A stretch of DNA of 64,000 bases, taken from the NCBI GenBank assembly GCA_964036045.1, contig OZ038378.1, positions 159,162,576 through 159,226,575 of the forward strand, given 5' to 3'. The notes beneath the pieces are model-generated. The model made no database searches. It had not been told where the DNA came from and saw only the letters and a list, made by a program, of their open reading frames with translations. This document shows positions 1 through 9,415 of the stretch, piece after piece. The DNA comes from Eutreptiella sp. 'Long Island Sound 2002' (lineage: Eukaryota > Euglenozoa > Euglenophyceae > Eutreptiales > Eutreptiaceae). Each line of letters begins with the position of its first letter. Within the stretch, counting starts at the first letter, position 1. Made by a program: the position numbers and the translations under genes.

Positions 1-432
1 GCTCTTTTGAAATTACTAGGTTCTGGAACAACTTTTTTTTTCCCCGTTAAAGACACCCCTGAGCAGTTCCTTTCCTGTAATCTGCCAGTAATCTGCCAGG
101 CTGCCACGCTGACGTCGCCCGGGGTCCACAATAGCCTCGAGGCTGAAAGGATTTCCTTTTCTTTTGACTTAAACATACCCCCCCCCCCCTTTTGCAAGGT
201 CTCTCCCACTCCAAAACACGTTTTCCACCCCGTTGGGTATCATGATGTGGACGGCCCCGGCAGCCCATTGGTCCTTCCGCAACTCACTGATCAGGGGGGG
301 GGTCGGCTCTTACGACGGTTTTTTATCTATCTGGATTAAGTTTGTAGCTCTTCTTGGAGCCGATTTCCCGATACTCTCATGTTTTTTGGCAGTTTCACAA
401 ATCTTTAAGCCACCTTCTCACCCAAGGTTCGC
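1..432. other. No gene seen; edge of the decayed retroelement
   Basis: The stretch holds short homopolymer runs (T, C and G) and overlapping short open frames without recognisable protein character. It leads directly into the RNase H remnant that starts near 433. Part of it may be degraded upstream coding sequence of that element, but I cannot support a domain. Confidence 0.4.
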
Positions 433-1080
433 TCATCACAACCAAGATCCGCTTTGAACCAGCGGAGCATGAATTGGAGGAAAGGGCACGGAAACGCAGC
501 AAAAAAATGGAACGCAAGCATGAATTGGCAGTCCTGGCACGAGAAGAAATTGCCCAGCTGAAGCAACAAGGATATGTCCTTGTCTATACTGACAGCTCGG
601 CAGAATGGGTACAGCAGGTGGGGTGGGTGGGGGGATATGGATGTTTTGAACCCACTGAGATGTGGGAACACTGCTCGTAACCCCCCCCCCCCCCACCTCA
701 AACAGTCTATCAACCGCGCAGAATTACAAGCTGTCATAGATGTAGTCCACCGCTACAGGCACAGGACATTGTCAGTGGCTGTCGCCACAGACTCTGCCTA
801 CGTCCATGATGGCCTCCAAGGTAAGGCACTGCAGTGGAAGGCTGCAGGTTGGGTCACAGCGCGGGGACCAGTCATCAATGTTGATTTGTGGGATGAAATG
901 TTAGAAACGCTTGTGCACAGCACTTGCAGGTTTCGGTGGGTCAAGGTACCCAGTCATGTTGACATTGCCGAGAATGAAAAGGCGGACAGACTTGCCGAGC
1001 AAGGCAGGAAAATGTCGCCCCTATACGACACGGTGCATAGGGCCGTGCGCCACCCTGTTACCCCTCCCTGCTCCCCCTAG
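433..1080 (+). pseudogene. Frameshifted RNase H domain of a retroelement
   Basis: This is an RNase H-fold domain read in two frames. The first frame (to about 680) has a Lys/Glu-rich lead-in and then YVLVYTDSS, carrying the first catalytic Asp. The second frame (from about 690) has INRAELQA (catalytic Glu), VATDSAYV (second Asp), a VTARGPVINVDLW stretch, VKVPSHVD and NEKADRLAEQG (last Asp). All four carboxylates can be seen, so the domain decayed recently. The frame change lies in the G- and C-run region around 610-695, beside a TAA at 678-680. It could be a retroelement RNase H or a captured cellular RNase H1; the retroelement debris around it favours the former. It cannot make one intact product unless the homopolymer length is a sequencing error. 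Confidence 0.75.
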
Positions 1081-1124
1081 TACTGAGAATACGCGCTGAT
1101 GCATCCACAGGCCCACGCACGTGT

Positions 1125-1424
1125 GTGGAAATCACCCCCCTCCTGCAGCAGGACGCTGTCACGCCCCTCATTGTACGGATGAATGGCACACACACTCACC
1201 CAGAGGACCCTGTGAGACAGCTCTTTCCGGATGTTCCAGGGACTGACTCCGAGGATCTGATGTCCTCAGACCAGGATAGCCAATCGGGATGCTCCACCAT
1301 TGAGTCCCCGAGGCACGATGTTGTTGATGACTACCTCTCCAATGGCAGTGCAAGCGACCACCCCCACTCTTCTGATAATGAATTAAGCACAGATGTCAGC
1401 TCCACCAGGAAGCGAAGGAAGTAG
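1125..1424 (+). pseudogene. Acidic/serine-rich C-terminal tail of the RNase H element
   Basis: An open stretch downstream of the RNase H remnant is rich in Asp and Ser and ends SSDNELSTDVSSTRKRRK followed by a stop. The same kind of ending, DSDEFSTDVSSTTRHRR plus a few residues, is encoded at 2300-2482 and again in the 440-bp repeat. The piece is therefore probably the real C-terminus of the protein whose RNase H lies upstream, cut off by small frame breaks. No function can be assigned to the tail beyond a basic end (RKRRK) that could be nuclear-localising or nucleic-acid binding. Confidence 0.5.
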
Positions 1425-1512
1425 ACTTGGATTTGGGCGCGTTTCCCCACCCCCGAGGGAGTCGTCTTGTCAAGGTATAAACGATTCAGGCGCCATAATA
1501 GGTAAGAGGCAT

Positions 1513-1584
1513 GGACGGTCTAGTGGTATGCGCCATGGCTGGCGCTCGTCGTGGTCGGGGGTTCGATCCCCGGTTCGTCTGTCC
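1513..1584 (+). repeat. tRNA-derived (SINE-like) sequence
   Basis: It reads as a degenerate tRNA. A GGACGGT acceptor start pairs at six of seven positions with TCTGTCC near the 3' side. A GGTCTAGTGG A-box-like element lies at 1517-1526 and GGTTCGATCC, a good B box, at 1560-1569. The T stem is only partly paired in the standard register, and I cannot define a proper anticodon arm. A pol III-promoter-bearing SINE head or tRNA pseudogene is more likely than a working tRNA gene. Confidence 0.5.
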
Positions 1585-1851
1585 GTCCAGGGGCCCGCCG
1601 GTGAGGTCCCCGCCACCGCCCCCTTCAGCAGCCTGCTCCACCATCGGTACCGCCGGTGGATAGGTGGCGTGTCTCGTCCTCATAGTTTTTGTCTCACCAC
1701 GGGGTATGTCTTACTAGTGATTGTGTCAGGTACGCACACATGGGAAAATAAAAGCAAGGCACCAACTCCAGCACACCTGCAGCAGCGCGCTCCGTCACTG
1801 GTACCGCCGTCCGCCGGAACCGCATCTCCTCCTCGTTGTCCTCCTCAGCTT

Positions 1852-1922
1852 GCCTGCCGCGGGGACTCGAACCCCCGTCTTCAGGGTAGCAGCCGGCTGC
1901 ACAGCCGCTGCGGTACAAGGCC
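1852..1922 (-). repeat. Second tRNA-like sequence, opposite orientation
   Basis: On the minus strand a GGGGGTTCGAGTCCCC T arm (a strong B box with a paired stem) is followed by CGCGGCAGGC, whose end pairs for four bases with GCCT at the 5' side. The D arm region contains GCAGCGGC. The structure is imperfect. With the plus-strand copy at 1513 it makes an inverted pair, a layout that recurs near 24.5-24.7 kb. Confidence 0.45.
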
Positions 1923-2189
1923 CAAAAACCTTCTTTATGTCTCCCAGCTCTTAGGAATGCTTTGTCTGGACTGAACGTATGCACCAGAGGCTGGGCCTCC
2001 GGCCCCCTCACAACCACATTGTCGTCATAGTCTGTGTTGCTAATTGAATGAACATGAGCCTAACACACACACACACCACTGACCTCCGCTTTGTGAGTGC
2101 TGTAGGACGAAAAGACAGGTTGGCCGAGTGAGTGCCAGCATACTGCAAGCCTGTCCAGCCGCCTGTGGACCTCAACCCCCCGTACCGTG

Positions 2190-2302
2190 ACATGCAGGCT
2201 AGAGGTTTTGGCCGACAAAATACGGCCAGAAGAGGATAACTAGGCAAACATAAGTGCAACCTGTACATACGCTGAAGTGCTCGTGGAACCATCGTATCAA
2301 TG
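2190..2302 (+). repeat. Diverged partial copy of the 440-bp repeat
   Basis: From the CATGCAGGCTAGAGGTTTTG motif through GCCGACAAAATACGG and CTGTACATA it parallels 2624-2742, with many substitutions. It is an older duplication of the same unit, placed directly upstream of the two near-identical copies. Confidence 0.6.
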
Positions 2303-3257
2303 GAACTGCCGAACATTGCTGCATATGCATACCAGGACGTGCATGTGTGGAGCGCTTTGTTGACCTGCTTGCGGCCTTTTGCAATCGATTATCTGACGGA
2401 CTCCTCAACACTTTCAGTCGACAGTGACGAGTTCAGCACAGATGTAAGCTCCACCACGAGGCATAGGCGACACAAGTCATAGTCAATACCACACACCTGA
2501 CCCAGCTTACCCCCTCCTCCCCCGCCCCCAGGGACTAAGACGGAGCATTAAGTTGGCCACCAGGGTGCCAGCATCTCGCAAGCTTGATGCTGCCGTCAAA
2601 GTAGCACGCCCCACAGTACTGTAGCATGCAAGCTAGAGGTTTTGGCCGACAAAACACGGCCCAGCGACAGACAGGAAAGTGAAGTTTGACAGCCTGTACA
2701 TAGCTTGCATGACCGATCCCATGATCCGCACTGGAAGCTCTAGAACTGCCGAACATTGCTGCATATGCATACCAGGACGTGCATGTGTGGAGCGCTTTGT
2801 TGACCTGCTTGCGGCCTTTTGCAATCGATTATCTGACGGACTCCTCAACACTTTCAGTCGACAGTGACGAGTTCAGCACAGATGTAAGCTCCACCACGAG
2901 GCATAGGCGACACAAGTCATAGTCAATACCACACACCTGACCCAGCTTACCCCCTCCTCCCCCGCCCCCAGGGACTAAGACGGAGCATTAAGTTGGCCAC
3001 CAGGGTGCCAGCATCTCGCAAGCTTGATGCTGCCGTCAAAGTAGCACGCCCCACAGTACTGTAGCATGCAAGCTAGAGGTTTTGGCCGACAAAACACGGC
3101 CCAGCGACAGACAGGAAAGTGAAGTTTGACAGCCTGTACATAGCTTGCATGACCGATCCCATGATCCGCACTGGAAGCTCTAGAACTGCCGAACATTGCT
3201 GCATATGCATACCAGGACGTGCATGTGTGGAGCGCTTTGTTGACCTGCTTGCGGCCT
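2303..3257 (+). repeat. 440-bp tandem repeat, two full copies and a partial third
   Basis: GAACTGCCGAACATTGCTGC begins copies at 2303, 2743 and 3183, exactly 440 bases apart. The first two copies look identical by eye. The third runs about 75 bases and breaks off at poly-C near 3265. Each full unit contains a short open stretch ending in the DSDEF-STDVSS tail, which resembles the C-terminus at 1380-1424. The unit is therefore probably the 3' end of the RNase H-bearing element plus flanking sequence, tandemly amplified. Perfect identity means very recent duplication, gene conversion or an assembly duplication. Confidence 0.9.
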
Positions 3258-3264
3258 CTTTTGC

Positions 3265-3309
3265 AATCCCCCCCCCCCCCCCTTGCAACCCCCCCCCCCC
3301 CCCCCCCCG
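3265..3309. repeat. Interrupted poly-C tract
   Basis: Two long C runs separated by TTGCAA truncate the third 440-bp copy. Runs like this recur throughout the window beside frame breaks, so their lengths should be treated as uncertain. Confidence 0.9.
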
Positions 3310-3482
3310 GAGACCGTCACTTCCATTTTTCGAGTTGACATGTATTGCGGTGGTTTGTGTTGCCCATCTGCGTTACACATGGCCTTGCATTGCTTTCCCA
3401 TTACTTCAAATCAAGCACCTGTGTGTTCTGTGATATTCTTTCTCCAAAGGCATTGCATGGGTGTGTTGTGTTGCTATTTCAG

Positions 3483-3655
3483 ACCCAAGATGTGGAGGAC
3501 CAATTCTGTGAATGGCTGCTTCCCATTTTGGAGAAAACTTCGGACAAGGACCTAGTACCCTTGCAATCCCCCCCGCCCCCCTGCTGGACGAGCACGATGA
3601 CCGAGTGCTCTCCGTGTCCGAGTGGAACCGATTGTTGTCTCCATGGGCCAACTAA
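3483..3655 (+). CDS. Probable terminal exon of an unrecognised protein, frameshifted at a C run
   Basis: After an acceptor-like GTTGCTATTTCAG the sequence reads TQDVEDQFCEWLLPILEK and then TSDKDLVPLQSPPPP. A C/G-rich run at about 3568-3583 shifts the frame, after which it reads LLDEHDDRVLSVSEWNRLL and SPWAN with a TAA at 3653-3655. Both halves have the charged/hydrophobic balance of real coding sequence, and neither has a stop on its own side of the run. The simplest reading is one last exon with a miscounted or mutated C run. I do not recognise the family and the upstream exons are not identifiable. It could instead be a pseudogene fragment. Confidence 0.45.
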
Positions 3656-3901
3656 AATAGTCGGTTGTGAATACCAGAGAAGACATGTAGCAATGCCCCT
3701 AACTAAATGTGCATTTCATGGGAGGCATATTTGTTGCATGTGGTGATTTGTCTGCTTGATGGTTTGTGTGGTATTTTACATCATTTGCCTCATGTACTTC
3801 CTCAATTAAGTGCTGTGCATACCGTAGTGGATGAATATAGGACTGAAGGTTGAGTGGGTGCTGATTGCATGCCCCATGTGCATACACTGTCTCTCAGAAC
3901 C

Positions 3902-4210
3902 ATGGCAGAGCCCAAGCCCGTTACTGGCGAGATGGAGGTGTGGGACTGTCGCGTTTCTTCTGGTTCCTGTAGTGGCATTTTCTGGCGAAAAAATCCATTC
4001 ACAGGCAATGGGGATAGTGGCAATGATTGGCCCCGCAATGGGGCTCTGCTGAAAGGGGTTGTGTATGAGAAGGATGGCGAGAAGCACTTGAAGGTTGCAG
4101 AGATCCAGCAGGCAGGAACCTCTGGATTCGTACCGGTGAATGGGGAGAAGTGGATGCCTTTTGAAGGAGGTTCAAATGGCGGCACTTGGCTGCATGTACC
4201 CAAGCAGTAG
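3902..4210 (+). CDS. Small hypothetical protein, 102 residues
   Basis: The single-exon ORF starts at an ATG in a strong context (GAACCATGG). It begins MAEPKPVTGEMEVWDC and ends GGTWLHVPKQ before a TAG. The body alternates short hydrophobic beta-like stretches with Gly/Asn turns (GIFWRKN, LLKGVVYEKDGEKHLKVAEI, GFVPVNGEKWMPFE), a pattern reminiscent of small SH3-like barrel domains. There is no signal peptide or membrane segment. An upstream in-frame start at 3854 exists, but the ATG at 3902 has the better context. Codon use is less GC-extreme than in the large gene at 12-32 kb. The function is unknown; a complete small cytosolic protein is the best reading. Confidence 0.55.
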   Translation: MAEPKPVTGEMEVWDCRVSSGSCSGIFWRKNPFTGNGDSGNDWPRNGALLKGVVYEKDGEKHLKVAEIQQAGTSGFVPVNGEKWMPFEGGSNGGTWLHVPKQ

Positions 4211-4750
4211 GAGATGTCATTGGTGCCATGGCCAGCTGCATCACTGCATCATTTGCTTCCTCTACTCCCTGTGACCAGGAAGGTGCTGGACAATGTAGTG
4301 CCTCTTCTCCTCAACCCAGTGTCAAGCTGCTACCAGCAGCCCTGCACAGCGCCGCTGATCCCTCAGCCTGTCACAGGAGCAGCTGGCTGCAGACCGTCAT
4401 GGCAATCCGAGGCTGCTGATTCATTGTCCCCAGCAGCCACTGCAGTATTTCTTCAGTATGGGTATCAGAGGTGCAACAGGGGCCTCTGGTGGGTGGCTCA
4501 TTGGTTTTAGGCGATGAATGGTTGGCTGATCCATCTTTCTGTGTAGCCTGGGTACTGGGATGACCGCCTGGTGCAGACTGAGCCACAGTCTTGACTGAGC
4601 TATGCCATCACTGGCTTGATGCCGCAGTCTTGGCCGTCATGTCGTTTTGGCTTTGTGAAGGGAAGCACTGATGTGAACCACAAGGAAAACAGCATGGCGT
4701 GGGGCTGCGGGTGGGGAGCCCTGCCACCCTGAGACAGTCATGGGATTGGA

Positions 4751-4866
4751 TGTGGGTCATCATACTTATGGGTCATTGTACGTATGGGTCATCGTACGTA
4801 TGGGTCATCGTACGTATGGGTCATCGTACGTATGGGTCATCATACGTATGGGTCATCATGTGTACT
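4751..4866 (+). repeat. 16-bp tandem repeat (TATGGGTCATCGTACG)
   Basis: About seven units of TATGGGTCATCGTACG run head to tail, with C/T and G/A variants (CATTGTACG, CATCATACG). The CGTACG core is palindromic. The purpose is unknown; it is an ordinary minisatellite by appearance. Confidence 0.9.
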
Positions 4867-5703
4867 TCTCAAGCTTGCTCATTTTTGTGTTGCATTGGCC
4901 TTGCCTGTTCTGGCAGTGAACACTTGAACTTTTCGCCAAATTTGCCTGGCTACGAAGCATCTATCGGGCTTGTGCCCCGACAGCCAAACGAATGAAACCG
5001 TTATGAGAAACGGCACTATTTTACATTCACAAATCTACATCGGTAAGGCTGGCCTCTGTGCGGCGTCTTGGAGGGCCCGTAACTTTGCACCATTGTCAGG
5101 ACTGCCAGCTGTGCTGCCCGGGTAGCACAGGAAATTGCCTGTATCCGAACAATGCCTTGGAGGATGCAGGAGTTGTGTTGCTGTCGTGTGACCCTGTGCC
5201 TGCTCGGGTGCTTTGTTGGCGCATGCGGATTTCAGGGCGTGTTTTTTGTAAATTGGCAGACTGCGCGATGGCCTGACCGGATGGCAGTTTGCAGTTGAAT
5301 GGTGGTTGGTGGTCAGGTGACGGGGGTTCGTGGCCGACTGGCACGATGGTTTGATTTGCTGTTTTCGGTGGTCAGTTGATCGGCCCGTGGCACTGACACT
5401 TTATTGACACCGGAGACTGCGCTCTAAAGCTCACCGGGACACAGGGTGCGCCAGGACTTAGAAAGATAGTGGTCGCTGCTTACCGGACAACCAAGCAGTC
5501 GCATGCTGGCAGTTGGCTCCATGAGCTTCCGCCCAGGAGGCCGGCCAGGTCATGCTGTGGATTAAATGCACTAGAGCTTGCAATGGCACTTGATCTTTCC
5601 CCCGCGACACCAAAAGGTAGTGCATCTTCAGCAGGTGGGCTGCGCCAGCCAGTTGCCCCCCCACCCAATGGCGCATGCATGCGCACACACAGGGCAAGAT
5701 ATC

Positions 5704-5761
5704 TGCACGAAGTGAGGCCCATCAGGCTGGACTGCACGAAGTGAGGCCCATCAGGCTGGAC
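5704..5761 (+). repeat. 29-bp perfect tandem duplication
   Basis: TGCACGAAGTGAGGCCCATC plus nine more bases occurs at 5704 and again at 5733. It looks like replication slippage. Confidence 0.9.
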
Positions 5762-5847
5762 CGTGATGCCAGGGCGCAGCGATGTATTTGTAATTTGTAG
5801 CTGTCAGTAGTGCAGCACCACGCGTTGTGGCCGGCACACCGGCATGA

Positions 5848-7370
5848 TCGCATGAGGCTATAAAAAGACGATACCCTTTCGAGAGGCAGCCTTACCCGGA
5901 CGATGAACCACTACCTCTGGCGGAAGACGGATGGGAATATGTGACAACCAAGGGAGGGACGGCATGCCAAAAGGGCACCTTACCGTCACCGGGCGACACC
6001 ACGTGGATGAATGGGAGTAAGACCCACCATGGGGCGGGATGGGCGGTGGTCACCCCCACATTCCAGCAATATGGGAGATTGGCAGGACCCCAAACATCCT
6101 ACAGGGGAGACTTAATGGGGTACTGCCGTGCAGGGGATGTCCTCCAAGATGGAACAATTGTGCTGGATAACCAGGCAGTGCAAAACGTGGCGCACCAGAC
6201 ACCACACAGGGAAGCATTGGATACGGAGTTGAGAGTGGAAGCGGCACACACCACGACCGACAAATGCCTTACATCAAGGTGGATGTCCTCGCACCAAGAT
6301 ATAGCCAGGGCCAAAGATGATAAGGAGCGTCTGGACATAAAAACGAACGATGTGGCGGATAGACTGGCTAAGAAAGGCACCGCGTTGCCGGTGCCACAGG
6401 GACAACCAAGTCATGACTGGTCCATTTTTGTGGCGGGGGGAGATGCGCCTACCCCGGCTAAGAAGTGGATCCACCAGCTATACCAAATGGAGCGACGGGA
6501 CACGGGTGTCATGGCTGCCGTTGAGGGGAGTGCGCCGGCGGGTATGGAGGCCCTGGCTATGGGGACAAATGCAGTGGGCAGGATGCGAGGGATGTTACCG
6601 AAGGGGGCAGAGGGCGCAGTGCACAATATGTGGGGAGAGCCATAGCCAGACACCCCCGGAGCGATTGATCGAGTGCGGGCGTTGGAAGGGCTCCTTCTGG
6701 AAGCTTTGGGAGGACGCATGGGAACAAGCACAAGATGTGGCGGTACGGCGGAGACAAGGTGCAACCAGAGAGGAATTGCTAGAGTGCACCATGCGCCAAG
6801 TCCCAGTTTCCCTAGTGAGTGCTTTGGGGCTCACAACCTACCCCAATGCGGAGGGAAATCGCTCATTTTCAGTATGCCCTATACTTGGGGGTGACGCAGC
6901 TTAAGTCACGACTGCCCATGCCCGACACGGAGGAGTACGAGGGCCCCAAGAAAGCAAAGCCTTGGTACAGTAAGCTGCGACAGCGACCCTTCACACCTAA
7001 CCCCACGGTATGGCGGCTGCAACAGCAGGTGCGTCTGCCCCACAGGATTCCTGCCCGGGGACGACGCAAGACTAGGCGAACTTTACTCACTGTGGACAAG
7101 TGTGCACCCATGACTGACGCTTGGTGGAGATGCGTGCTAGAAGGGCAAGGGGATATTGCTGGGTTAGATGAGGCACAGATCTTAGTATCGCAGGCATGGG
7201 GCTTGAGGTTTGAGGGAGGAGTAGTAGTACAGAACGCGGCAACACTACGAGCGCACTGTGCAACCCTTCATGGGTTGGAGCAACATAAGACACATCAGAC
7301 AAGCTTGTGGGAGGAGTATCAGACGCCACTACACCTAATGAGGAGTGAACATCAGACGTCGCGGTGCTAA
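5848..7370 (+). pseudogene. Decayed retroelement polyprotein end with RNase H
   Basis: The frame opens after a TGA at 5845-5847 (PYPDDEPLPLAEDGWEYVTT) and runs to 6645. The RNase H hallmarks line up: WMNGSKTHHGAGWAVV (normally DGS), SYRGDLMG (normally REL), VLDNQAV and WMSSHQD...NDVADRLAKKGT. Two of the carboxylates are changed (first Asp to Asn, Glu to Asp), so the enzyme is probably dead or weak. The reading then moves to a second frame (QCTICGESHSQTPPERLIEC, a C-x2-C...H...C zinc-binding pattern often found after such RNase H domains) and to a third (6819-7370, TPNPTVWRLQQQVRLP onward). At least two frame breaks make this a pseudogene. Order and spacing fit the 3' half of a non-LTR-type element. 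Confidence 0.65.
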
Positions 7371-7650
7371 ATTGAGCTTGGGAACCAAGGCTGTCGTTGT
7401 ATGGCACAAGAGTGGCAGGAGGCATCTCTTTGGGCGGTGGCTTGGTGACACTCATGGACACGCAACGCTCAGAGGTGGGTACAGTGGTCAAAGGAGGTCG
7501 GACGACACTTGTGGGCGCAGAAGCAAAAGCTCTGGCTCGAGACAAAAAGAGAAGTCCGATAGGCCCGCAAAAAATGGCCTAGGCGGTGAGGATGAGGCAG
7601 GGAGCGCAGGACACTGAGCGCAACCTACCCCACGCTACTCAGTTTGTTTT
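7371..7650. other. Spacer between retroelement remnant and zinc-finger ORF
   Basis: Short frames continue, and the sequence may be the degraded tail of the preceding polyprotein. No domain or promoter could be recognised. Confidence 0.35.
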
Positions 7651-8202
7651 ATGGAACGCAAGCAAGGCGATTGGGGGTGCCCAGAGTGCCTCTATTACAA
7701 TTACGCACACCGCACGGATTACAATTACGCACACCGCACGGTGTGCTTGAAATGTGCGGCCTCGAGACCAGGCAACTGGCCATGCGGACACTGCGGGCGT
7801 GAAAATAGAGAGCATCGCGCACTGTGCCACTGGTGCCGCCAGCCGCGGGGAGTGGAGCCGCACAAGCGTACACGCACGGAGGAGGACGTGAGAGTGCAGC
7901 CGGAGCCAAAAAGACGGACCAAGCCGGACCAGAAGATTATCCCTTACACAGGACCGCCCACAAGACGCCCGTGGAGGCAGCAGGCGCGAGGGAAAGATCC
8001 GAAGATCATTCAGTACGAGGGACCGCCAACGCGACGACCACAAGAGCAAGATCCAGTGCTGGCAAGGATCTCAGCTTACAAGGAGGAGCTGGCCACGCCA
8101 GGGGCTTGGGAAGCCAGGAGGCTAGTCACACCGCCGGCGCAGCAACGAGAACCAGAGCACAACCAACCAAATCAAACACATGACCAGCCACATCAAGCCT
8201 AG
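7651..8202 (+). CDS. RanBP2-type double zinc-finger protein, first finger disrupted
   Basis: The 183-codon ORF starts MERKQGDWGCPEC at an ATG. Finger 1 is W-x-CPEC ... CLKC. Its spacer should be ten residues (LYYNYAHRTV), but a perfect 24-bp tandem duplication near 7697-7744 adds eight (DYNYAHRT). Finger 2 is intact: WPCGHC, ten residues, CHWC. The tail is basic and carries two copies of a PxxGPPTRRP element (KIIPYTGPPTRRP, KIIQYEGPPTRRP), followed by a Gln/His/Pro-rich end. RanBP2-type fingers bind single-stranded RNA or ubiquitin in known families. Position after an RNase H remnant suggests it belongs to a retroelement, perhaps an ORF1-like nucleic-acid binder, but a host gene is possible. 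No membrane segment is present. Confidence 0.6.
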   Translation: MERKQGDWGCPECLYYNYAHRTDYNYAHRTVCLKCAASRPGNWPCGHCGRENREHRALCHWCRQPRGVEPHKRTRTEEDVRVQPEPKRRTKPDQKIIPYTGPPTRRPWRQQARGKDPKIIQYEGPPTRRPQEQDPVLARISAYKEELATPGAWEARRLVTPPAQQREPEHNQPNQTHDQPHQA

Positions 8203-8669
8203 GAACAGTCACACCACGTGCCCGACCAGCCGCACCCAGCGCACGACCGCTTTTGGAGGTGGTACGAGGGGAGGGAAGGAAGCGAGTCAGGTGGGCAGGA
8301 GCAGAGGGACGCACCGGAAAGGCCGAGAGAGTTGCCCAAGTCGTGGAGAGAGGGAGAAAGCTACTTCAGCCAAGGGGTAAAAGAGAAATCTCTGAGGGAG
8401 ATGAGATATTACAGTTGAGTTAAAAATCTGAGTTACTTGCGTCTCGTTGAGATGCGTGGCCTACGAGGCATACCCTGATGGTTACAAGTACCACTACTGG
8501 GAATGGGAATCTGAGGGAACGTTTCGTCAAACGCCCTAGACAAACCAGCACGCATCACCATTATGGACCGTGGTGTTGCCATGATTCCGCTCCCCGCAAG
8601 GGGCCGTACTGAGGACTGGTGGAGGACCCCCCCCCAAAAAAAATCATGGAACTGAGTTGGCAATGAAGG

Positions 8670-9415
8670 TTGTGAGGCAGGCGCGGCTGGAGCTAAGTGG
8701 CGGGTCCACACCTGACCTATTGAGGCCCCAAAAAAAGAGACTGTGCATAAGGCACAAAAATGAGACATGTGCCGTGTAGTCTATTGCTCTTAGAGAATGT
8801 TGTTTATGCTGTGCGCACACAATGGGGAAGTCGGGTTTTCAACTGGGGGGTGGGGGTTCAGGAAAAGGGCTCAAATGACAGGACGATTAATCAGTTATTA
8901 TGAACTGTGAACGGAAAATTTTTTGAGCATTGGGAATGATGAAATTTTTTTTCCACTGAATACATGGCAAATGAAGATTTTTCTGAACCCCCTTGACATG
9001 CTGATTCCAAAAATCCCATTTTCATTCTTTTTTGCTGATTTTTGGGTCACCTCCGGGGCCTGGGGGTCAGTCTCTGTAGGATTTCCGGGGGGGCGTTATT
9101 TGAGTCTTTTTTTGGGGTGGGTGGGGGTCTAGCCAGAGGGCTCCCCCCTGCCCCCCCGATGGCCGAGAGGCTGTGGCTGGAGCGACAGTGGTGGGTTCAC
9201 ACCTGACCAATCCCCCCCCCCCCCCGCCCGGAGCTGAAAGTGTAGCTAGCGGAGGCAGGGTCAAGGGACGAGCACCAGCTTGCCGAACGCTCAGCGGAAG
9301 CGCCATACATTGGCACGATGGACAGAAGGCGATGACAGTCGCGGGGCAGGCGCGGCCAGAGCCTAATGCGGACTCTGCAACCTGACCGTATCGAGGCCCG
9401 GAGCTGAAAACCCAC
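8670..9415 (+). repeat. Three diverged copies of a ~70-bp dispersed unit
   Basis: Copies near 8672-8735, 9165-9240 and 9340-9412 share GGC(A/T)GxGCGGCxxGAGC, then ACCTGACC, then GAGGCC, with two of them also sharing CGGAGCTGAAA. They are spaced irregularly and are well diverged, like degraded insertion pieces rather than a fresh tandem array. Confidence 0.5.

Larger units (their letters stand above)
1425..2189. other. Non-coding stretch with two opposed tRNA-like sequences
   Basis: No coding region is supported. The interval carries the two tRNA-like segments listed separately (plus strand near 1513, minus strand near 1852) with about 270 bases between them, and a short AC run near 2060-2075. 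Confidence 0.5.
4211..5847. other. No gene supported; two small tandem repeats
   Basis: Several short frames are open but none shows domain character. The recognisable structures are the 16-bp repeat near 4.8 kb and the 29-bp duplication near 5.7 kb, listed separately. Confidence 0.45.

Noticed and set aside
1513-1584. Functional tRNA gene
   Set aside because: The A and B boxes are good, but the T stem and anticodon arm do not pair properly, so it is listed as SINE/tRNA-like.
4751-4866. CRISPR-like array
   Set aside because: The units are contiguous 16-mers without spacers, and the window is eukaryotic.
5857-5868. TATA-box-like CTATAAAAAG upstream of the RNase H remnant
   Set aside because: It lies inside the open frame (EAIKRRYPFE...) of the retroelement remnant, with no sign of a start downstream.
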